Positions 42,401-54,400 of a DNA stretch of 64,000 nt are shown piece after piece. The stretch comes from Undaria pinnatifida (lineage: Eukaryota > Sar > Phaeophyceae > Laminariales > Alariaceae). The notes beneath the pieces were generated by a model. The model saw only the letters and a program-made list of their open reading frames with translations. It did no database searches and had not been told where the DNA came from. The stretch is from the NCBI GenBank assembly GCA_012845835.1, contig JABAKD010000011.1, forward strand, positions 5,542,036 through 5,606,035, in the 5' to 3' direction. Made by a program: the position numbers and the translations under genes. Every line of letters starts with the position of its first letter. The first letter of the stretch is position 1.

Positions 42401-45400
42401 CTTGCGTGGGGGGCTGATTGCTCATCGGCATTTGGCACATACCTGCCACGTGCACGGTAGAAATGTGCCCCATTTTTTTCCTGCTGAGGCGAGGGTGATT
42501 GCTTATTGAGGAGCTCTATGCCTCACCCAAAATAACTTATTTTGAGTATACTGAAAGTGCAAAACCCGACAAAACACACCCATCATGTGACCCCTATACT
42601 ACAGAAGATATGCTAATATATATATATATATTGCGAAACAAGAATGACCTTCCCGCGATTTCGAGTTGACGCCTTTACCGCTAGAAACCCGTTTTTGGGA
42701 ACAACTTACTTGGGATTAGTATAGGGAAGGGACTTTGGGCTCTAAAGGGGTTAAGGAGCCCCGTCGTTCAGAAGACGATTAGTTTTGCAATAAAGTGCTA
42801 CCTCTATAATCGTGTGTAGCACGTACCTGGTATGAAAGATGACACTTGTCAGAAGCAACCATCATTCATTGTCGTTACTTGATAACACTAGGCCATCTGG
42901 TATACCATATACATTATACCATATACATTATACCATATACATTATACCATATACATTGCGAGTTTGTGAGAACAGCAAATAGTATCGTACTGTCATCTGT
43001 CTGTTAGTTCGTCGTTTATCCATGTCTGCCGTATTTAGCAAGCAGGAGTCTCAGCAGTAATATCTTGGATATGTATGACAATCAGCAGGCAGCTTAGACT
43101 ACAGAGGCTAAATCATGTATCCAACACTTGGTACATAATAAGAGGGCACGCGTCATTTTCTGTTCCCCCTGCGTTTTTTCAGTGATAGGAACGAACGCGA
43201 GTTACGATAGAGGTACACCTTTTTTTTGGCGAAAATGGATTATTATGAATGAGTGACGGCTGATTCTACGATATATATAGCCCCCCCCCAAAAAAAACCA
43301 TCGATTTTCTTACACGAACGTTTCGTGGCTGCTCGATACGAGGAAGGATGCTATGAAAAGTATACCTTCAAACATTTTCTTGTTCGCGAGAAGGACTATC
43401 GACCGATGACGTCGGGGTGGAGAAGGGCACCGTATTTTCAGGAGATACGGCTGTGGACTGGTTTCAAAACCGGCGATTTCGTCGAAGAAAAGTCTAGGGG
43501 GGCTACCGTAGAATGACTCTGACGGGGCTCCTTAACCCAAAACCGTCAGAAATGCGCCATTTTTTTTTTCTGCGTGATTCTCGTTGTATATCTATGTAGG
43601 CCATGGGATCCATCCGGTCTAGCAAGTTTTAGTTTTCCTCAAATCAGTCTTTGGGAGAGGTCTCGAGTTCCCAATTTGAGGAACCTCAGAAAAAAAAAGT
43701 GGTGCACCTCTATTGTTATCGTAGCGCGCACCTACGCTCGTACATACATGTGTCAGTATTCATGTGTGGTTGCACGTTTGGGCCATATATATGGTGTTTA
43801 TTCCGGCCGGTTTCTTTGACCGACACGGTTGAGCTCCTCGACCAGGGAACTATACCCCGGTTAATCTGCTGATAATGTTGCCGAGTATGTGACACTAGTT
43901 TAGGACTCACGCGCATCTATATATAGGAGAGTCTTGGCCGGATTGCGCGAGCGAATGCCTTCGACAGTCATGTTTCGAGTGAGAAATACTCACCTCTCCT
44001 CCTCGTGCTAGGAGCTCAGAAATTTCTTAGAATCTGCTGCGCCCCTGCCGTGGGGTGACTCTAACACGAGAGACAACCAAACCGTGGCGCACGACAAGCA
44101 CGAATTAAACCTGCACATTAACGCCATATGTACAGCTGGAAACCCTTTTTTTTCAAATCACTTGGAATTAGTATAATGAGGCGTTTTGGGGCTCTAAAGG
44201 GAGTTAACCCCAGATTGATTCAGAAATCGATGTTCCCCCTCGCCGCTGTCAAGACAGAGCCTAAACTACACATCTATCTATGTATATGTACACGATACCG
44301 TTTTCAGAGCATGTAAAGCAACGCGGCGGAACGCAAGAAGATAACTTAATGTGCTGGCTCGAATTTATTTGCACGAAACATACCAAAACCATTATTAGTC
44401 TAATTGCTCACTTTTAATATCTAAGTGTCCCATGTACTAACTAACTGTATATACATCAGTCATCCATGATTTAATAAGAACAAGAGGCCAATGAAAAGCA
44501 CAGCTTCCTGCCTGCTGATCAGCAGCGTCCGTTCATGTCCGTACAGTATGATATAGTACAGTACTGCGGACTAAAATGAACCCCGCCTTCAAATAAATAC
44601 TATAATAGACAACCTTGTGGTTACACCGCAAGGTCTTGTCGAGTTATTTGTCCCGTTGTCCCGTTTTCTCGACCCCCTCCCTCTCTCCGAAAAGTGAGTG
44701 AGAAAGATCGGGGTATACCCGGCAGCACATATTTTTTAGGTACACCGGCGCACCGTACAGAAATGCAATGGTACTACAGTACAGTAGTAGTACAGTAGTA
44801 GCAACATATATATATGTTATTAAAAAATCAGCAATAAACTACAGCCAGCTGTGAAGTCGAGGATTTCGTTGGGATTCATATTTGCAAGCTGTGTGTGTTA
44901 CACTCCAATCGCGCGTGTTACGGGGAGCCTATGTCCTCATGAAGGAGATGCATCATCGGCGACTCCCGTTAGTGACTAGTTAATAGTACCAGGGTCAACA
45001 GGGCGATGCGAAGACCTTGAGTCTGTTATGATCAATTTGTGCACGAAAGCTATATAAACTCCCGACGGCTGCAGAACCCACCACCTTATTATTATACATA
45101 TACACTTATTCCCGATGAGGGGAGGGGAGGGGAGGAGAGGGGAGGGGGGGGGGGGGGGGTGAGAGGCTGGGTGCACTCATTTCATGCACAGCCTCATTGA
45201 CGCTCGCACCCCTACAAGGCTGGGATGGAACACGTCTCGAGTTTTCGCCGACCACGAGCAGGCATTTTGCGCGCACCAAGCGCTAAGCTCCGTGAAGTGA
45301 GGCGTTCGGCGAGTCGTATGAAGGGCGAGCTGCATCCAATTCAGAACCACACTTTGTACGGCGGACTTCCCGCGCCTTCCTTGCGCTTATTTTCTCGCGT

Positions 45401-48400
45401 GTGTCGGATGGCAGCTTCGAACTGAAATGTACCTGGTACTTGTTTTCTGGTGCGACCACTTCCAGAGACAGCGATAGGGATACTATGCAACTGCCTCGTG
45501 GGTGCCTTACCATATACATACATATGCACACTACGCGATAGCACTCCCCTTGAGGTTGGGTGGGGGGGAGCAATCGTTTTGGATGGGAGCTACTGTAAGG
45601 ATAGTGTCAGGCATAAAGGGATAATGGGGGCATTGGTGCGGCGAGGGGTTATGTTAAGGAATTAGTGGGGCATTAGTCCGTTTGGCCACTTGCAAAAAAG
45701 GTTTAAACCAATAGCTTACCCAAACTAAGCCTGGCAACACTTTTCCCCCCTCCCTGTGGAAACGGCGGGATAGCAGGTCGGCCGGATATACGGGCGGACG
45801 TGTCAATATCCAAGCGGTTTCATTTCCTGGGGATACCGGGGAGAGTATTTTTCAAAGTTCGACGTGGCCATTAGGGAAAGTCTGAAAAAAATATTATTGT
45901 GGATGGTGGGATTTGAACCTACGACCCAAAAAATCCATGCCCTGTCGACGACGCCATTTGTTAAGATATTAGACTAGTGGGCGTAGTATTAATAGTCCGT
46001 TTGACTGCTTGCAAAAGGTTAATCAATGGCTTACCCAAACTAAGCCTTATGACATGACCTTTCGGGCAGTGTTTGCTGTTACAGGTGACCATGGCAGTCA
46101 TTCATGTTGCACGGTCTTGATTTTTATTTTGGCAGAGCATTAATAGTATTCATCTCGAATGGCTGTCGTTACAAGACTTACATCACATCATTATTATGTC
46201 CCCTTGATAAACCACGGCATTAAACTATGGCCTATATCATGCGAGAGTGTGTTGTCTTCCCCCTACTACTTTGCTTTATTGGGCATACAATGAATGGAGT
46301 TAAAACCGTGAGGATGTACGTACTTACTTGGTGCGCTGGGTTGTGCGGTCTACAAAATAGTTACCCTTGGTTGGGTTGGTACGGGGTCTGCCCGACTTAT
46401 GTACGAATTGTGCATGCAAAACACTTTTACTATTATTATAGCATTAAAGTTCCACCGGAAGCATCAGACCAACGTTTTCATAATAAATAAGCGACATCTA
46501 TTACGGGGGACCATAGTAAATAGGACCAAATATTGTTAGTCAAAATAGGGAAATATATTGGTTTTTGTCTGTACCGTAGGTCCTATTTACTATGGTCCCC
46601 CGTAATATCTGAATGAATGTGTAATGTAAAATTACTTCTATATTGCTAATTGTATCGACTCTGTCTGGTAGATCATTAACGGTACGAGAGGACAAATCGT
46701 CAATGCTGTTTTGCTGAATGCCACAAGCACATACCTGGTATGACCTGGTCCTTGTGGTATTTACTACTGCTTGTGCAACAACAGCTGAATCAGTTCTGAT
46801 GAGGCCACACACAGTCTAGGCCGTGGTGACGAACGACACACGGAGTTGTCGAGCGTACAAAAGGGCCACCCGGACATGCCGACATACATGCCGGTGCCAC
46901 AACAAGAGAAAAACGGGGAGACAAATAAAAAACTTCTGGTACCTGGTACATGCATAACAAAATGTAGGTTCCCGCGATGATGACGATGTGAACATTCGGT
47001 GTTCTCCGACCTTTTGCACAAACAAACACCGGGAAAAGAAGATTGGTAGAGTAAATCATAAAAATAAAAGTACATTCCCATTCCATCCAGCTGTGAAATC
47101 GAAGATTTTGTCGAAACTCATGAGTCGTTCTACGGTCGTAGCCCCCCCAACTTTTCTTTGACAAAATCGCCGGTTTCAAAACCAGCTCCCCGGCCGTCAT
47201 CAACTGGAATGCGGTGTCCCTCGACACCCCGACGTCATCGATCGATAGGCCTTTGCACGCAAGAAAATATATGGACGCTTTTTTCTCAATCTAGTATCCT
47301 TCGTTGTTGTATCGAGCAACCATGAAACGTCCGTTAAAAAAGAAAAACGCTGGTTTGGGGGCGGGGCTATCGTAGAGTCAGTTTCATATCTGCAAGCTGT
47401 GTGTGATACTCCGATCGCGCGTATTACAAGTTGTGTGTCCTCGTTAAGGATATAGGTCGGCGACTCCCCTTAGAACTACAGTGTAGCTATCGGGTTCAAC
47501 AGGGTGATGTTAGTCAGTCTGTGCGCGGAAACTATAAAACCCGTTTTTGAGGGGGACAAATCTGACAGCAGCTGTGGAAAGAAAATGCAACAGTTTATCA
47601 AGTGTATCCTGTAAGTCGTATAACCGGTGAGGGGAGGGCGGAATTTTTAAGGGCGTGGGGGCATGGGTTTGAACAACAAGGAGCGGGGGGTAGGGGGGGA
47701 AGGGGCGGGGCAACTCAAAGTGTGCGTGGAAACTATAATCCTTCAAGGGGGATAAGTCTGACGGTTTTGGAAGGAATGCGCCAGTTTATTATGTATATCC
47801 TGTAAGTCGTACAACCAGTGAGGAGAGGGCGCAGTGTTCGAGGGGGTGAGGGGGGGGGGGGTGGCAAAAGGGTTTTCAACCGCTTTAGGTCGCATAGATG
47901 CTATACACGTGGTGCTAGGTCGAGGCGATGGTGCGGGTAGTGGGGAAGAAGGGGGCGTTGGGGGGGGGGAGGGGGGGGAATTGGAGCAGCGGCATGGATG
48001 GCTCTAGAAAGATAATGAGGTGATTTTGATGTTAGGTGGGGCGTTTGAGCAAGAGGGAGCGGGGAACAAAAGAAAGGGGGAGGGGGGGGGGAAGGGTTTT
48101 GAACAGGTTTAGGTCGCATATATGTAGGGCTTGCTGTACGCGTGGTGTTAGGTCTATCTAGGCGATCGTGCGGGTGATGGGGAAGGAGGAGGTGTTGGGG
48201 GGGGGGCGTTGGGGGAGGGGGGGGTGAATTAAAGCTACATCATGGATGGCTAGAAAGATAATGACGTGATATCAATTGCGTAAAAGTGTTTTATTACTCT
48301 GGCCGATTTCGATTCTAGGTGATTCGTTTGACCAAGAGGGAACGGGGAAAAATAAGGGGGAGGGGGGGGGGGGGCGGAAAATGAATTGGAGCTACGGCAT

Positions 48401-51400
48401 GGATGGCTAGAAAGAAAATGAGGTGATATCAGCTGGCTGGTAGTGTTTACTACTCTGAGTCTGGCAGATTTTGATTTTAGGTGGGGCGTTTGAACAAGAG
48501 GGATCGGGTGGGGCGGGGGGCGGGGGGCGGGCGGGACACTTCAATACATGCGCGGAAACTATAAGTCCTTAAAGGGGACAAATCTGACGATTGTAGCAAC
48601 AATACATCCCTTTATATCATTTTCCTGGTATTATTGTTTATTTTTCTAGCAGATTTGGTGTTATTAATAGCAAATAATTTGTTTTTGTACGTGATGGATC
48701 GCAAGATAGAATATTTCAATCGATAGGTACAACCTTGTAATTACCATGATTTCACCGTGCCGGTGTGGGGCTCTGACATCGCTAATTATAAGAAAGAGAT
48801 ACATATTGCAAAAAAAGTACAACAGAGGCGAGGTGACGTGGTCATGTAATGTCACCACCGTTCATTGAGCACGAGGGGGAGAAGTGCAAATCGTCAGTAT
48901 TTCGAAAGGAACGCTTGGTGTACCCGCGCTCACTACTTACGTTACTTCGTCTATTTGATTGCATATATATTATTAGTAGCATTTTTGCACATTTATTGTC
49001 ATTATACCTAACATTAATGTTCATAATACACCACGAGTATACAACAAAAATACACCTGGACGACTTGGTACTATATATATGCTATGCAGCCATGCTGTGG
49101 GCCGTCCGTGCCTTTGCTGTATAGAGGAAGGTTATGTGTGTGATGTGATTGTGATGTGTGATGTGTGCTGTGAAAAGGCCTCGTTTTGGCAGTGGCTCGG
49201 GATCATTCGCGCGAACGACTCCCCTATTCGCTTTTTTTGCGATCTTAAGCTTTTTTCGTGCTGCTCAGCAGCAGCTGTTTTTTTGCCCATCCATGGTAAA
49301 TTATGAAACCGCCACAGGATGGTTAACTACGCCGCGCCAACAAAAATCGCCCAACTAATTTGTAGAGTCTGTATTCCATTGAGGAGCAGAGCCACTCGGG
49401 CGCGTGGCTCTAAACCCAGTAATGAAGAAGGGGTAGCCCCATGCCATAGCCATGCCTGGTCTGTGGTACAAGCGCAGAACTTGTCACTGCTGCTTCGAGC
49501 GTGCAGCAGCTATATATACCGGGCTACCAGGTATAATATCAAATACACATCCTGCATTATTTGAACAGCAGTCCTCCTGCCACACTACTCTCCTGTACGG
49601 GCAACGGCTACTACGCACGGTACTGTACTGCATGCAGGGTTGCTGCCCTGGAGTCCTGCAGCAGTACGGGCTACAGCGCACCACCTACTATAGATCTACA
49701 CCAGTAGTAGTACTTCGTATATAATAGCTTTATTTAGCCCTGCATGCTTAACATACTATAACTATAATACCTATTATTGTAGGAACAACAGCACTACCGC
49801 AGTGTCGATGCCCTGAGGTGTTGTTTGTATTGTACCAAAAGCCGCACTGGCCGCGCAAGACTTTCAAAACCCTATGGTAGCGTTTTGCGAACCAGCACAT
49901 TCGCAGACAGTACAAGATACAGGACGCCTCTGCCTGTATAATAGCTATAGACCTAGTCTAATATTAATCATAATTAAACGAGCACGAAGGGAGCCAGACT
50001 GAGTTTTTTACCAAGGGCAGAAAGAAATCCCGAGGAAAGAGGATACCCGGCCCCAGAAAAGGGTTAAAAAGAGCGGGCTGGCTGGTACGTCCTGCAACCT
50101 ATACCGTGCATGCCCGATATAGAACACAATGGCCGCAGCAGATTTATTTTGTTACTGATGCTTCTGTCGCCAAAAGTTCCATTAAATTGATATATTATTA
50201 TACAGTACAGCAGTACTGGATACCAAAGATACAGCAGAAAGTGCTTATTATTATGCAGAGTTGCCGGGTGCGAATTCATGGCATGACGGGGCACGTTGTG
50301 GTGGAATAAGCTAACCATGTATACGGCATCAGACGCCTTGTGCAGCATACTGTATACTGTAACAATGTTAGTAAACGCCCCCCGGGGCGTTGCAATTGTG
50401 CAAGCTTGGAAAACAACAGGGGGGGGGTTACTGTGAGGACCAAAACAAGAAGCATTTTTCATCCCATGCACAGTGTAGGGGGGCAGCACAGCAAAGGGTT
50501 GCCTTACACGTCGACGCTCATCGCACCAAGTTCAAGGTTAAACGCTGCCTGTTCATGATAAGGTTGGCGTTTTATATTCGGGAAAGTTAGGAAATAGATC
50601 GGAGGCACTAGTAGTGCCTCCGATCCTAGTGCCTCCGATCCTAGTGCCTCCGGTCTATTCCCTAACTTTCCCGAATATAAAACGCCAACCTTATCATACG
50701 AAAACCGTCCAAATGATCTCAATTCGGATAATTACAGGCCTTTTGAGGCCGTATCTTAAAATTACTACGTGGCCGGGGGCGTTTTCTGAGAAAACATCTC
50801 GGGACTTTTCGCTCTCCGGGGCGGCAAAGTAAAAGTAAGAAAAAAACACGCACACCGCTCACACACTCAGCAACAGCCCAGCAGCAGGTGTTGGTCATGT
50901 CGCAATCCAGCAACAACGACAAGGCGCTCAGCACCGATGAAACCACCGAACGCCACTCAACTATTGGGGAGATGAGCTTATTGCGCTGCCCTGGTGCAGC
51001 GGTGCACACCGGCACCCCCTCGCGCGCCGGGTTCCCGCGCCGACTGTGCAGAGGCAGTACGGCGCGGTCCGCTCCCTCGCATTTGGTCTCCGAGCATTGA
51101 TCTGGAGAGTTCGACGGGACCAAGGGGGGGGCGACACTCCTACTCCACAGCGAGAAAGCTGAATGTGATCGAGTATATCAGCCTCCGATACCCCGACGGC
51201 GGCGTCGAGTGGAATAGGGGAGCGGCGGCCGAGGGCTGGGACAAGGGCTAGATCCGAAGCGGGTACAGCCGATACATTTGTTCGAGTGGCTGCGTGATCG
51301 GCGGCCGGGGGCTGGGACACATGGACTATGTCCGAAGCGGGTACAACCGGTACACTCGGTCGAGTGGCTGCGTGATTGGCTTGTAGTACTCGTACGACTG

Positions 51401-54400
51401 CTGCATGATACGTGTGATATTTTATCGTACAACAAACGCATTAAAAATTAACATGGTACCATGGTACACATCTTTGCTGCACAACCGCGTGGCGAACTCA
51501 CTGGGATGCCGTTGCATGGTGCCAATAAATCACAGGCCGAGGCTCATAACCTTTTACAATGATGCGAATCTAGGCTCTCAACTATGTGGTAGGTGCTGCA
51601 GAGGTGACACCGGAGTGTCCGTGAAGATCACTTGTGGTGGAGACGAAAAAGAGAAGATAGTTTTGAAAGTGGTACTTATGGCCAAAAAAAGGTGAAAACC
51701 TAATAAATAAGGAAATTGGAAGATCGGAGAAGGGAAGGAGAAGTAAGGAGAAGTAAGGAGTGATCGAGGTGAGGCTGACCGCCACCTGATCGATACGGCA
51801 CAACGCCCACGCTACAGGCAGATGTACCCTACGGGTTGTCGTACGGACCGACACACCGTCCTATTGTAGTAACGTTCCTTGCAATATCCCTGCAACGTTC
51901 CCCGATACTTATTATGTTGGTTAAGCTATTCACAACCTGAACAAACAATACACCGACTCGAAGTAACAAACCGACTCCGCGTATCACGTCTCTCCGCATC
52001 TAGAATAAGATACTTAAGTGTACTCAGGGTGGTAGTGGCTGCGAATCAACTAGACACTAGTGGAGTGTAGAGTCCATGTTCTAATGGTGAGAATTGTGTA
52101 TTGAAAGGCAGAAGATCTTGGAAGAGTTGGTTATCTGTAGCTAGTTATCTGTCCTCGGCTGGTTTTGTTTAATTTTTTGCTTCTATTGCCCAACACATAC
52201 ATGTGAACCTGCCCATACCAGGCGTATCGATGTATTTCTATGCAAACTATGTACATCCTTGCCTACTTCGGAAACAGCACCATTCACCTCGCTCAAACGT
52301 CTTGCCAGCTTCGCCCCGGGGCGTTTACGCCGATTCTTTGGAAAAGGCGGGGACGTTTACTACATAGTCTATGCCCCGGGATTTTTTCGCATTTTTGTTT
52401 TGATGGGGGGCGTTTGCTCTGGATTATTGATCGTTTTCGCTGAAACAGAACCCCAGAGCGTTTACTCCAGGAGGTGGGGCGTTCGCTAGCGTTATTGCTG
52501 TAAGCATATGTCGTTACCAGTGTGGCACGGTCGGGTTTGTAGCGCAGTGCGGTGTTCAAAATATGTAGGGGTTTCGATGCACCCGGGTTCCCGGCTTTTT
52601 CTTTGTCGGTTACCATATAACTTTTTTGACCGAGCGGACTGTTCTCCCCAGGTGCGTAAAGTTTTACCGCGCTGAACATAAGTAAATGCCGGGGGGAGAC
52701 GCCGGCATGGTGTCTTGCGGCGTGGTGTTCGAAAGTAGCGGAAACTAAAAGTTACACCCACCGTTTTCCCGGAGTCTTCAACCTGAAGTTTGACCGCGCT
52801 GAAATTTCTGTCTACCGGCAATGATAATGGGGGTATACTTCGTATAACAGTTAAACACATAGACCTACATATATACGGAGTATTACACAATAAGACAACG
52901 TACACCCTGGGGTTGTATTGTCCAAGTCGAATGCTGATTTTCCTGAAGAGAAACACAAGTGGGGCGTCATGGGGCAAGCATAAAAGTTGCAAAAGTGTGG
53001 GTTCTTGTGCGTTCCGATAACGTTCACTTTCGGATTCCAAAATGCTTTTCTTCTTATACTATTAATGTATGATGCGTCGTTGAACCGATCTCGATCGGGA
53101 TCTTTCCATACCATACTTGTAGGCGTATCGCTTGGCGTTTGCGCGCTCCCCTCCCTTGCCGAGAAAATCAGCCTGGTGGTGGTGGCGGAAAATTCGTTCG
53201 TGGGGGGACACGGAGATGAGGTTTCCTATATATATAGCTTGCGTTTGTTTCACGGCAAGAGCCTCGATTCTGTGTTTTTTAATCGATCATAGGGACAGCT
53301 AAAACCGTGTCCGGAGCGGCCGCTAGGACTACGTAGCCCAAGCAGGCCTGCTCTTACATACTTTATAGTCCGACTAGCCCAAGCAGGCTTGCTTCTAGCT
53401 GACAGCAGGCGACAGCAGGCGGAACGCAACGGACGAGCAGCCCGGAGCAGGTGACATATGCGTCTGCACTTCCGGCGCGACTAGCCTGTAGTATTGACAG
53501 TATTTTGGCAGCACACTCACTCGTGACAGAAAACGTACGGAGCATTGTCAGCAATTAATTTATGTCAGCTGAGACACAGCATGCATGCGACACCTCCCAT
53601 AACACTCAGCTCGCCAAACAACAGAGGGGGGGGGAAATCCTGCTCTGCTTTGCCTGCTTGCTCTGCTAGCAGCTGTTGTTGTCGCTACACTGTGTAAAAC
53701 GAGAAATCTTGCATTGTATAGCCTACACGTATTATACATTCTACATACGGTAGTTCCCGATAATACTGTAGACTACTGAAAATCGAGTGTACACGCCGAA
53801 ATTTACGTTCTACTGCTTTGTTGTACGGATAGTGCACACGAGTACACGCGCATGCGCGTGGTGAGTAAGGTTACTTGCATGCACGGTTTGGGTAGTAGGC
53901 ATATCATGCAGGTGACCGAGCCACCGGTCCGTTTTACTGCGTATCCTTACCCCCCCCCTATGCACCTGTGCCCTTTTGCCTGGCGTGTGCCAATTATGTC
54001 AACAGTCAGTCATAGAGAGGCGACCTTTCCCACCGCGGTGACGCGTGTTACAGAGGAAGGCTGCTTTTACTCGCCGCGCTAGTACATGGAGGGGAAATAC
54101 GGTCGTTCTGCCGCAGAGGGCTGTGACGCACGGCCGTATATATCCGCACGCGTAAGATAAACGGCGGAAGAACCGCATGAAACGACCAAATCGTGAGCAG
54201 AGCGCTAAAATTATGGTCGTGCACAACAACTACTTGGGGAAACTGGTACTTCGAGCGTACCTGGTACTGTACGTATTACCAGGTGTATAGGACGTGTGGC
54301 CGGACAAGAGCTCAGAGCTCAACTGCCTGACAAAAACTGACCAAACCCATCCATCCTCTCGTCTCGCGAAGATCTGATTATGGATTATTTTAAGCCGCGC

